A stretch of DNA of 64,000 nucleotides from Leguminivora glycinivorella (taxonomy: Eukaryota > Arthropoda > Insecta > Lepidoptera > Tortricidae), in the NCBI RefSeq assembly GCF_023078275.1, contig NC_062996.1, forward strand, positions 4,774,001 through 4,838,000. Direction: 5' to 3'. Under the pieces are notes generated by a model. The model had not been told where the DNA came from. It worked only from the letters and a program-made list of their open reading frames with translations, and ran no database searches. The position numbers and the translations under genes are program-made. Of this stretch, positions 43,386 to 55,100 are shown piece by piece (within the stretch, counting starts at the first letter, position 1; each line of letters opens with the position of its first letter).

Positions 43386-43892
43386 CGACATACTCTCGCG
43401 ACAATCATATGCTAACCCTGCTGTTGTATGTATCTAATCATTTGAAAGGACAAACGTTTTAAATATCAGTAATACTTTATTCGCCAAGGAATAAGTGCAA
43501 ATAAAACTAAGCAATAGAATTTTTGTTTTTATTATTACAAAAAAGTTTAACAACATAATTGAGATAATTACACGTAATAACAGTCTAATAGACCGCATGC
43601 CTCTTGCATACTACATTATTCATCTCTCTCACAAAAAAAACTATTTAGATACACGTAGATTAAACAAATAGATCAAACTAAAAATAAGCTACCTTAATAA
43701 CTAATTAATATTATTTTTTATAATACAAATACTAAAACGACAGTTCATTTTAGATTTGTCCGATCGTTCTGTGGACGTCTTGAAAAGACGCCATCTTGTG
43801 GCCAAAATAGAAACTTGAATGTCACACTGACACTTCGGGTTATGACTGTTTAGAGTGCATTAGCACACTACCGCCTCTGGTAAATCATTGTA
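43386..43892. other. Intergenic DNA, no gene seen
   Basis: 43460-43720 is AT-rich and may be a LINE tail in antisense (TTTATTCGCCAAGGAATAAG). No coding signal. Confidence 0.45.
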
Positions 43893-44147
43893 ATAGGCTA
43901 GATTCCTATACTTAAAATAAAATATTTTATGCAGTGCGCGAAATAAAACACCACATAATTAGAAGAAAAATATGGACAGTAGTTATGTTTAAACATAATT
44001 TCTATTTAATAAGTCAAAGAGAAAGATATAAAGTAAATGAATTGACCGTGACGTCACTTCTCAGTATTTCATAGTAATTCCATATTACCAAATCGTTTTG
44101 ACAGTTCTTAAAAAGAAGCTGATTTGACTAGTAGGAAACTAGCCTAT
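43893..44147. mobile_element. Tc1/mariner-like MITE, intact copy of the 5238 element
   Basis: ATAGGCTAGATTCCTATACT ... GTAGGAAACTAGCCTAT flanked by TA (43891-43892, 44148-44149). 255 bp, continuous where the copy at 5238 carries a LINE fragment. Confidence 0.9.
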
Positions 44148-44149
44148 TA

Positions 44150-44440
44150 TATACAAGGGAATTTTCGGAATTTGGGACCCCCCAATTAGCGTAAGTTGTT
44201 AACAAAAAATAACTCACTGTCAGTTTTATAACGATAATTAAGCATGTAATTTCAATAAAAATATTGTTTTTATGTTAATTACATAAACTTTAAGCGATAA
44301 TCTACATTCAGAATGTGAAAAATGTAAATGTTTAGACAGATTTTATGCTTAATTGTCGTCACAAAACTGACAGCGAGTTAATTTTTGTTAACAACTTACG
44401 CTAATAAATTGGGGGACCCAAATTCTGAAAATGCCCACAC
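44150..44440. mobile_element. Inverted-repeat element K, intact copy
   Basis: ACCCCCCAATTAGCGTAAGT, TGTTAACAAAAAATAACTCA at left and GAGTTAATTTTTGTTAACAA, CTTACGCTAATAAATTGGGG at right. Gives the uninterrupted form of 13722-14807. Confidence 0.8.
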
Positions 44441-44804
44441 GGTGAAATTCAAAGAACCGTTCAAACTTTGCATAGTGACTAGTGACTTATGAGCTCATAA
44501 TGAACAACTTTTATCATAGGCCTAATGCTGCAATGGCAAAAAAATTTGGCTGTTTCAATATATTTCACCCTGTATAAGTTTAACGGTATTTCATAAGGGC
44601 ATTTAAAATACATAAATAGTACAGTACAGATTTATCGGGGCGGCTGAAGCGCAGATATTTTTGATCACTTTGGCCGCTCAAATATCTTCAAATCTGAAGG
44701 CAAAACAAACCGCCATTTTAGTATTTGTACCTACATAAAAACAGCCAGCAAAAGAGAGTATAAATGGATGGATTTTTTATCATAGCAACACTTACGTAGT
44801 AAGG

Positions 44805-45360
44805 GTAGAGTTTAACTCCATACATCAGTAAATGCGAGTTATTTGTATAGGCATAGTTAAGTGACATCTAGCGACAATCACGGGTCAACTAGCGTAAATT
44901 ATCAGTACTGCTACATGTTAATAGTATTAATAGATGTCGCGACGAACGAAGAGTCTAATGCTCACCAATTTTTAGCTAATATTACAATAGTATATCAGTA
45001 TTCTGTTTTCAATTCCTTCTGCTTGTAATATAAGTTGTAAACTGTTCTAATATAAAATTTTTGGCAGACGAGACACTGTTCGCCACCAAGTATCGAGTAG
45101 TGGTACTGATAATTCACGCTATTTGACGCGTGATTGTCGCTAGATGTTACTTAACTATGCCTATCAGTGGCGGCTGGTGAAAATTTCTGCTAGGCAACAT
45201 TGAGCAAAAAGAAACCTACCTTAACATTAAGGTATTTTACTATTAATCAATTTTAGGCAAGCCGGTGGGAATCAGCTTGTATGGACCAGCCGCTGCTGAT
45301 GCCTATACAAATAACCCGCATTTACTGATGTATAGAGTTTCAACTCTTCCTTTACTTATT
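44805..45360. mobile_element. Inverted-repeat element with a nested hAT-like MITE
   Basis: The left arm (GTAGAGTTTAACTCCATACA, TCAGTAAATGCGAGTTATTT, GTATAGGCATAGTTAAGTGA, CATCTAGCGACAATCACG) is complementary to the right arm, which is split by the 134-bp insert at 45165-45298. The arm includes the ATAATTCACGCT/GCGTAAATTATC pair. Confidence 0.82.
45165..45298. mobile_element. Short hAT-like MITE, 8-bp TSD ATGCCTAT
   Basis: CAGTGGCGGCTGG at left and CCAGCCGCTGCTG at right; exact ATGCCTAT flanks (45157-45164, 45299-45306). 134 bp. The TIR form CAGTGGCGGCT is typical of hAT elements. Confidence 0.92.
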
Positions 45361-45585
45361 CCTTTATGGTTCTATACAACAGTGACTCAATAGTATCCAC
45401 ATGCAAAGCGGTTTACTTAAGACGGTGGCGCCCCCTATCCTTTCTACTCTTTTTTGACAGACTGTATTCAAAACTGAGATCAGAATCGATTCAGTAACGC
45501 TCAGACGAGGAAGACTATTTATTTATACAATTAAAAATGTACTAATAAGGTAATGTCACCAAAGTTTATGACGGGCACGAATGAT

Positions 45586-45905
45586 GAGGGCCATTTTTTT
45601 CAAATTGGTCCACCCCACTTTTTTTTGTAACATGGGTATTTTTTACGTGATTCATACTCAGAATCGAGAGCTCTTTCGATTCTGATAGGAGAAAATGTCC
45701 CACGATTTCCATACATTTTTTCGAACCTTCCATTCCGTTACCGCCATACAAAATGTATGAAAAAATGATAACGGAATGGGAAAAAAACCTTGGGACACTT
45801 TTTTTCTCCTATTATGATTGAAAGAGAGCGCGATTCTGAGTGGAAAACACATTAAAATTTCCAAATAAAAAAAAACGTGGGGTAGACAACTTTGAAAAAA
45901 ATGGC
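45586..45905. mobile_element. Fold-back MITE family X (copy 1)
   Basis: Ends AGGGCCATTTTTTTCAAA and TTTGAAAAAAATGGCCCT, with inner arms CCATTCCGTTACCGCCATAC / GATAACGGAATGGG and CTTTCGATTCTGATAGGAGA. Copies also at 53500-53805 and 62140-62640 (with repeat D inside). Confidence 0.85.
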
Positions 45906-46149
45906 CCTTGCACATTATAACGATAAATATGATGAATAATAATGTAAATATTACACATTTGTTTCTTTAAGAGTAAATGTTCATCAGTATCATGCCCATT
46001 ATTGGTGCTTTTACCCTAGCCTTCTTCACATTTACAATTGGCACTTTGCCCTATAATAATATAATATATCCATCTCTAAGTCTTTATGTTTCACGATCTA
46101 TAATTATATGAACTTTATATCTTTGAAACGATACGTAAACTGAGAAATC

Positions 46150-46345
46150 GAGACATAACCTAACCACATAATTAAAAAAAAAAAAAACCCTGACATATTG
46201 GACCGATTTTCATGAAAGGACACTCCCGACTAAATCAGCTTTCAAACAAAAAAAAGTAAATCTAAATCGATTTATTCGTTCGGGAGCTACGGTGCCATAG
46301 ACAGACACACACACAGACAGACATATTGTTTTTGCGTCGGGGGTT
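46150..46345 (+). repeat. Dispersed repeat D copy
   Basis: ACATAACCTAACCACATAAT, ACTCCCGACTAAATCAGC, GTTCGGGAGCTACGGTGCCA, TTTTTGCGTCGGGGGTTAA. Confidence 0.8.
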
Positions 46346-48053
46346 AAAAATACCGATTGACCAATTTTTGAAAACACCTCAGTGGTATTAATACATAAGT
46401 TTTTTAAATTACACTCGGGCGACGCGGCGGTCCCTTCTGTGTATTTTACCCCTTATAAAAAGAATTGTAATGTTCCTTGATCTTTTACAATTATAACTAA
46501 AATCATTTCAGTCTCAAATAAGATACCTTAGAGTAATTTGAAAATTAAATAAAGCTAAAAAATTGGCGCTTACTAGTAATTTGCAAATAGTTTACATCAT
46601 ACAAACTTAAAATAATTCTGAATAAAAACTTATCACTAAAAAGCCCTTAGAGTTGGTAATTTATTTTGAGATAATTACAAAGAAATTTTTGACGGGTACC
46701 TAAAATTACATATTTTTCGAACACGTCAGCCGCGTTAGCTGGCGGGTTCGATCCGGCTTCGCCACCAGTCGGCAAGCCTTGATCGCTTTTTCATATGGTA
46801 TCTATTTCAGTTTATTTCACTAAATGTATTTAACATTTCAAAGTCTTTTTAAAATTACTCTAAGGCATCAAGACATGAGCATTAAAACACGATTCTTCTA
46901 AACGTAAATACATATAATATATGAATGTATATACAATATTACTACACAAAAGTATTTTATACACGGTGTCACATAGGAAACGGAAAGATTTTAACTACGC
47001 ATTTCTGAGGGCAAATAAATATAAAATGTTATATCATATAACTTATATGATCTCAAGCGAATATCGCCAAAAAAAATTTTGTATTTATTTAGTATTTTTG
47101 GATAGAATTTCACATAAAAAGTAAATGTTATTCGTAAAACTGGCACTTATTTTTTTTTTTAGAAAACTGTTTCTTTGCAATGAGTTACTTATTTTTGACA
47201 TCTATCAACGAGGATAGTTAGATTATGTCCGATAACGGCTTCATCGCCATCAAAATAGCGTTTTGAACTGATAAATAATAAGTAATTGTTATTTTTTTAA
47301 ATGATCATAACTCTGAAAGTAGACGAAATCTAGAAAAGTTTATGTGTTAACCCTTAAATGCATGAATTTTTCCTTTAACGAGATATTAATATATGTGATA
47401 GATAACGGTTTTCTGACTCTGGGAAAAATAATAAAAAAAATATTTAATACCGATTTTAATACTAAATCAGTGTTAGAAGTTAAATAGGCCAAAACTTATT
47501 TATATAAATATATAATTATTGGTAAGTTTTATTTGTAAAGTTTGACTACTATTAGAAAGGTACACTATTTGTGAAACCCCTATGATAAAATGTTTAAACA
47601 TAAACTAATTACTAACTCCGAAAAAATCTGCCTTAATCACATACTAAAAATCGCTATCACCTGTTTTTTCACACTTTTCCGCCATTTCATTTTTATCCTT
47701 AAATAATAAATAGTAAATCACTCTATTATTTAATTTATTAAATAATAATAAATACTGAATAATAATTAAGCTATAAATGTGATTTTGGATAGCTACATAT
47801 TGCGCCATAGGCCATCAAATATATGATGCATATATACATCACCATGCATTTAAGGGTTAAAATTATTCGGTTTCCTCATATTACACCGTGTATAACTAAA
47901 CAAAATATTTCCTAACACTTATTGTTACTTGTATGCCTTTATTTATACTTCATACGTAATAAAGTTGTAGAGATATGTTAAGTCGGTTATAACTTAAACA
48001 ATTAAAGCAACAATATTATTATGAACAAAACCTTCAAAATATGCTCAGGAATA
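46346..48053. other. Intergenic AT-rich DNA, no gene seen
   Basis: 46735-46800 has a SINE-like B box (GGTTCGATCCGGCTTCGCCA). Positions 47345-47380 (CCCTTAAATGCATG) and 47820-47860 (ATGCATTTAAGGGTT) are complementary and may bound an AT-rich element of about 510 bp. Open frames have no recognisable domain. Confidence 0.5.
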
Positions 48054-48509
48054 GGCTACTAGACTCATATCTAATTTGGCACAATAAATGATTGTCTTCT
48101 GTGATATTTGACATAAGAAACCAATATTTAATGATTTTGGGTATTAAATGTGCACGATGACTACGTATTTTTAATTAAAAAATGTGAGTTATTTTTTTTA
48201 ATTTTGGCCACCGGAAACGCTGTTCATCGTGTGGTGACGTCATAGAATTTATGTCAAATCAATCACCGACATAATGACCTTTATGCCTCGTACTTAAATT
48301 TTCAGAAAGTGTTGTTTTCGCACTGAATGACTTCATTCACAGAAAATCTATAGATGACATGGCTGATGTTTTTGCCTGATACGTAAAAGTAATCTTTAAA
48401 AATATTTTTTGCGGTTTATAAGTCATGATAAAATATAGTGATATTTTTTCCGGTTAATTGGACAGTAAGTAATAATATAAGACAAACTTTAAAAAAAGGT
48501 CAAGTAGCC
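48054..48509. mobile_element. MITE with TA target duplication (copy 1; copy 2 at 61436)
   Basis: GGCTACTAGACTCATATCTA at left and AAGTAGCC at right, TA on both sides. 456 bp, the reverse complement of 61436-61895. Confidence 0.85.
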
Positions 48510-48579
48510 TATTATACAAAAAAAAAAACATTATGTAAGATTGTGCATACTTGTGATATTACGTAAGAAGCTCCCTTTG

Positions 48580-48700
48580 CGTTCGCCTACACGAAATTAG
48601 ACTGTGTGCTAGGAACGCGCCTCTTTCATATATTTGATCGCCAGTGTCGGAGCGTGTCTCAGCAGTGACCGATAACCGGCTGATATGATGATGATCTACT
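48580..48700. repeat. Fragment of element E (inverted)
   Basis: GTTCGCCTACACGAAATTAG, ACTGTGTGCTAGGAACGCGC and CTCTTTCATATATTTGATCG are the complement of 6640-6710. Confidence 0.75.
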
Positions 48701-48911
48701 TTTACATTATTCAATAGGCGAGACGACTAAAAAAACTAATTAGCCCATCAGTTACATTATCAAAGAATTTTGGACACATATTTTTTCTTTTTTCTCATAA
48801 ATGAAAAATGACGGTACAGTGCGTTGAAGTTTCGCGTGACGTCACACCTAGGTACAATTTTTACTTAGAAGTGACGTCACAAGCCCCCACTTTGATGTTA
48901 CTTTGTATTTT

Positions 48912-48917
48912 TTTATT
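48912..48917 (-). promoter_or_regulatory. Candidate polyadenylation signal of SIM/Myb gene
   Basis: AATAAA on the minus strand about 90 nt after the stop at 49008. The position is good, but the motif is common in AT-rich DNA. Confidence 0.4.
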
Positions 48918-49007
48918 AATTAGAAAAGTGAAAAATGCGTGTTTAGTATTTTTGGACGATCTAAACAGAATGTGCTTTTTTATGTACTCGTCATCCCTAT
49001 TGTATAC

Positions 49008-49186
49008 TTATAACTGATGAATCCGCCTCTTCTTCGGTGTCGGCGTCGCACTCGCGTTTGAAGGCCGAGCGCGCAAGCGAGTCGCGCGGGGCGGCGAGGC
49101 GGGCGAGGTCTTAGGGGATGGTTTAGGGGAGGGTTTGGTGGGGGACGGAGGGGGGCGGCGGCGCGGCGACGCTGGTGGCGTGGGCG
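49008..49186 (-). CDS. Last exon of SIM/Myb protein: Pro/Ser/Lys-rich tail
   Basis: It follows a T-run CAG acceptor on the minus strand. It reads PTPPASPRRRPPPSPTKPSP, KPSPKTSPASPPRATRLRAR, then PSNASATPTPKKRRIHQL and TAA at 49010-49008. It has many S/T-P sites and ends in a strong basic cluster (PKKRR) like a nuclear localisation signal. The other two frames are either stopped or give Arg-rich nonsense, and only this frame matches the upstream exit phase. AATAAA on the minus strand occurs at 48917-48912, a plausible poly(A) signal. Confidence 0.75.
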
Positions 49187-52100
49187 CTGAAAAAAAGGAA
49201 TTAGACGTTAGCGAAAGTATAGTGGTAACATTTTAAGTGTGTATAACCACAACATTTTAATATTAAATACCCCTGAGATAACTGACCGATTTCCATCAAA
49301 TTTGGCGAAGAACACTCAAGACTAATTCAGCTTTCAAACAAAAAAAAACTAAATATGAATCGTGAAATAAAACTACGGAAACGGATTAAATCGCGTATAA
49401 TGAATTTGCAATTCATCCCGACGTTTCGAACACTTTACAGCATTCGTGGTCAACGGGTGAGTGAGAAAAAAAATTACAATGTGCAAAAGCTACCCACATA
49501 CAAGAAATACTAACGACCCATGACCATAAATAATATAGATTTTTGAGGCAGGTCCACACACTATTAATTTAATCCGTCGTTAAGTAAAATCCACTGAGTT
49601 GTCTTTAATCGCAGCTTGCAGCTTTCGGGCGTCAGTTTTTGTAAGTTGAAGTCAACAAAAACATTAAAAATGCCTCGTTACGTGATATTTAATTCCAACA
49701 ACACAAAAAATATGAACACTCAAGGGCATGAGATATATTTAAAATTTCAGGTAAGTAACAACTTCAGTACAAAACCTGACACGCTCGGCCGCCAACGCCA
49801 TACAAATCGATGAGAAAGACACTGTGGCAACATTGGTTCAAGCTTACTTGTCAATTTGGTCCGTAGGTTTGTGGATTTTACTTTAATCCTTATTCTAGTT
49901 TTAATCACACTGGATGAAAGTTGACTAACCTTTCTCATCGGAATCCGATTCGGACTGTGACACTGGCCGGAACTTTATCCGGCCGGCCGTGGAGGCACTA
50001 ATCACGCGCTGGCTCTTGAACATCGAATTTCTTTTCGACGCCGTTTTAAAATTACCTGGCAATTTAAAACCAATAGTCAATCTTTATGCCCTTCTGATTT
50101 CAAGTTTATAACGATCAACGCTGTCTATCTTAAATTGGCAGACTAGCCTACAACTTGTTGGACATTACTCCAGGCAGGCAATTATGATCGCGCGATAAAT
50201 GATAAAATAGCAGGCCGTCCCTATCGCACTTACAAATAGTGTGGCCCTGTGGGACGGCCCGATGTTTTATCATCTATCGTGCGACCATGATTGCCCTACA
50301 GACTAGATATGGGCCGAATATGGACTTTGCCGAATACGAATATTCGGCCGAACATTCGGTTCAGCCGACGTTCAACATGTAATTAAATTTTCTACAAATG
50401 TGAGTGTGTTTAGTAAAACGTCCCACTTCGTCGGTTACCATTAAGGCGAGATTTAATTGTATCTATATGAATAAACTGACGAAGCGGCTTTATAGCAATC
50501 GACAAAGTGGGACGTTTTTCCGTGCATTATCACAAATATTAACGGGTAACCAGTACACGCTATCCGCATTACCTATGACGTCGGCACATTATTGCCATAT
50601 GAAAGCGGTTTGCAGCGACTCTTTCAGGGTCAAATAAGATCTTGTCAGGCTTTATGTAAGTACCTAAATAAAGATGCAGATGCCTTCGATCTTCTTTTGT
50701 TTCAATTTTTTTACAATAATGGTTTTAAAAAATCTAAAGCAATATTTTAACTTTTATTTTAGCTAAACCAAACATACTAGCAAAGACGTATATAACTCCG
50801 TATAGACAAATAAAGTCTAAGAAAAAAACGTACCTCAGTACCATCATAGATTAAATATAACAAGATCATACCATCAAAGACCGCGCTTACACTCCACCAC
50901 ACATAGATGGCGCCACAAAAAAAAATGTCGTGTAGCTTTCGATTATACTTGTAGATGGCGTTAAGTGTCACTTTTGACATAGATTTACGGCTCGGAATTG
51001 ACACTTAATGCCAACCTACAAATAATCGGTGGCAACAAGGCATTTTTTGTGGCGCCATCTATGTGTGGTGGAGTGTAAGCGCGTTCGTAGGCGGTCGCAT
51101 TTTAATGTATGGGATGGTATGATCTTGTTATATTTAATTTATGGTACCATACAGAAAAAGGTACGGTGGCCTAGATGGCATTACACCTTTGGGGTACGCT
51201 CAGCTAGATGGCGCTAATATTAATATTTGACATTTTAACACATATCAAGCTAAGAATATGGGCCAAATTATCAAAACTGAGGTTCAAAAGTTTTAAGCCT
51301 GTGTCAACAGATGGCAGTCTATGCACTGTGATTACACATTTTACTTCGACAGTAACTCTCTATAATACTCAATCCTCTTTGATACTAGTAACAGCAAATA
51401 TTGTAAATTCACTCACTCCATCGTAGGCCACGTCTTTGCCTTTGGCTAGTCTGTGGTCAAGAGTAAGCCCATTTATAATAATAATTTAAAAAAAATGAAA
51501 GAGGATATAATGAGGTTAATAATGCACATTCTTGTGTGTGTTATGTTCTTAGGCCCTTTGAAGCTTTTGCATAGTGAAAATAACAAAATTTAGAAAGGAA
51601 GGAATAGTTATTTGTTATACAAGGGGGCAAAGTTGTATTTTAACGCCGAGTGTGGAATTGAAAAGCGAGCAAGTGAAAGGATTCTATAGTTGAACCACGA
51701 GCAAAGCGAGTGGTTCGAGAATAGAATCCTGAACTTGCGAGTTTTTTAACACACGAGAAGTAAAATACATTTGCACCCGAGTGTAACACAAAACTTTTCC
51801 CCTCATTATAGCGAGGAAACTACAACGCAAAAAATGCGTTTATCGCTGCTTCCAGTAGTTCCACAGGTGGTAAATCATCTTTATTACTAGATTCACCTAC
51901 TATTATCAATTTTAGACCAGTTATTTTGACTTTATTCAAGGTCAATTTACTTTACCCACTAGTGGATAAAACGCGTTTTTACCCGCTGGTATTAAAGGAC
52001 AAAACACGTGTTTCCGAGCTAGTGAGGGGAAAAGAAATGTTATATACACTGTGTTATCGAGAAGTACTTATTAGATTAAAATAGAGTGCACTGGTGCATT

Positions 52101-55100
52101 AGCATGGACTTTGGTACTTGAAACTGATTTTTAGGTACCTTATTTATTAATTTCTTGAATAATTAATTTCAAAATAAAGGTGACCTGGATAAGTGAGAAA
52201 CCTGCCTTTAGTTGGGACCCGGACGCTTTAATTTCGATTTTATAGAGTGAGACAGAGTGTGTATTTTACCTCTGTTGATGAGCATACAATCTATGTTCCT
52301 GAGTCATGGACTTGTTGAAAATCTACTTCCATATGATTAGAATCCTTTTTTAGAAAGCAATTAAGTAGCCAAAATAGGCTTATTTAAGGTATATATGCAA
52401 GTATCCCAGCTTGTTGTGTTATTCCCAGGGTATGCAAACTTGTTGTGTTATTCCCAGGTAAAACATGTATTTTTCTACATAAGTATCTAACATACACATA
52501 GGGCAAGTGAAGTTGTGACCAATCTAATCGCTACTGACTTACACTGAGATAAATTATTAATATTATTATCTCTGTCCTTGTCTTTCGTACGCATCATTTC
52601 ATTCGATTTTGGTATCTCTTTCTCGCAAGTACGCTGTACGGACGATGGAACTTTCGAGTTATACACTTGATCTTCAGGTTTCAAATGTTCGTAAGATTTT
52701 CGTTGTCCTGGCATGACATTTGACAAAGATATATGTAAGAAAATAGTACATTACGATACAAGTGCGTAAAAAAGGACTCGTGTCGATTTAAAACACTCCC
52801 TTCGGTCGTGTTTTAATTTATCGCCACTCGTTTCGGACTTCCTTTTCGCACGTGTATCGTACGACGTTTTTCAGTACAGATGGACCTTCGAAGTTTCGAC
52901 CTGACATATAATGAACCTCTTCTCGCACTAGTGCGTGAAAAAAACGCCAGCTGTACTAAAATAGTACATTACGATACAAGTGCGTAAAAAAGGAAGTTCG
53001 AAACGAGTGGCGATAAATTAAAACACGACCGAAGGGAGTGTTTTAAATCGACACGAGTTACGAATTTCCTTTTCGCACGTGTATCGTACGACGTTTTTCA
53101 GTACAGATGAGCCTCCGAAGTTTCGACCTGGCATATAATGAACCACTTCTCGCACTAGTGCGTAAAAAAACACCATCTGTGCTGAAAAATACATTTTACT
53201 GTTATTAGTATACCTAGATATTTTTCTGGCACGAACGAAGTGACACTAGTGACTTCCTTCCGATGTTTAGTTCAACGATAACGAATATGTCATTAATTAT
53301 TAGAATTATGTCATTAATTATTGCCGTGGCACTGAATCTTGAGTAGTTTCATGTGCTCTGCCTACCCCGTTTAGGAAATATAGGCTTGAATTTATGTGTA
53401 TAACATTAATGTTTTATACAAAATGTCACATGTTTTGAAAATAAATGAAAATAAAACAATAATAATAAAACGAACCATATTTCAATAGTTCACATAATTT
53501 CTTGGGCCATTTTTTTCAAAGTTGTCCACCTCACTTTTGTTTTGGATTTGGAAATTTTTATGGCGAGCTCTTCCAATCGTAACAGGAGAAAAAAAGTGTA
53601 CCAAGGTTTTTTCCCATTCCGTTACCATTTTTTCATACATTTTGTATGGCGGTAACGGAATGGAAGGTTCGAAAAAATGTATGGAAATCTTGGGACATTT
53701 TTTTTCTCCTATAGTAAGAGCTCTCAATTCTGAGTATGAATCGCGTAAAAAATATCCATGTTACAAAAAAAGTGGGGTGGACAACTTTGAAAAAAAAAAA
53801 ATGGCCCTCTTACATGATTATTCAAGATTTTAGAGAGTATTAGGGGTAATTAATAACCTTATGTAAGGCTATTTATCGATAAAAGGATGGTCGATGTTTT
53901 TATTTTGTCAAGCACTAACAACTTGACGTTCGTGCTAGAAAAATATCCAGGTATAGTTATTAGGGTTGCGTACGTCAAAGAGGAAAAACGGAACCCTTAT
54001 AGGATCACTCGTCTGTCTGTCCGTCTGTCACAGCCAATTTTATTAATATTGTCACCACTTTGGGAAAAAAACTCGTATCTTCTTCAAAATATACATATAG
54101 CGATCGGACGATTAAGACGATTCGACTGACATATCGTTCATAAATTTGTAATAAGTACTTTAAAGTTATGAGGGAACAGATCGGTCAAAATCATAATCCT
54201 CTTTTGTCGTTACTAGAGATGGGCCGAATACGGACTTTGCCGAATACGAATAGTCGGTCTCGGTTCAGCTGCTACCGAACCGAACATTCGGCCGAATATT
54301 CGGCTCCGCCATATTTTAAATCCTGGCTTGGAGTTAAAAACTTTCAATGATTGGTAATGGGTACTAAAGGCTCTTATTGTTTCTATAATTTAGTGCCGAA
54401 GAAAATTTTGGCTTTTGTTTCTTAAACTACGTTATTTTCACTTTTTTACATAATTATTGTAGGTACTTGTATCTTAACGCATTTTATCTGCCTTTGGTGG
54501 TTGGTTCCTTAGAATGCTAATAGGATGTCATTATCCGATGAAAAACGAAACAACTTACGCTATTTATAATATTTACTTAATAAGTAAATATTCGGCAATG
54601 TAACCGAACTATTCGGCCGAATACGAACATTGCCGAATATGCCGAATACCGAATATTCGGCCCATCTCTAGTCGTTACCGTATTAGCTGGGTTTTTGCCC
54701 GAGCAGCCTCGCGCGCAAAACGTCTGTGCTCATGCGAGCATATTCACCCAAGCCAATTTGCTCGGCAAAATGGCGGCCTTGTCAGCAGAGGCATTGCCTC
54801 GCGAGGCTGCTCGTTCAATGTGGACCCAGTTAGTGAGCTTAAAACAGAACTACATGTAGTGGGGTAATTACTGGCAGATTTGTATGGACGACCTTGCAAA
54901 ATGTTCGCAAAGGAAGCCACTTGGCACAGTTGTTCCTTGGGTCATTCTGAGCTATTAAGCCTGATTGACACGCGGTACCCCCCAACAGGTTGGAGAGGAA
55001 GGGGGGGGGGGTAAAGGCACATCTCCCGCACTACATTCTGGGCTCCATATCTTCCCCCAGAAAGTTACCAGATCAAGTTTGGTGTCGTTTTCATATAATT

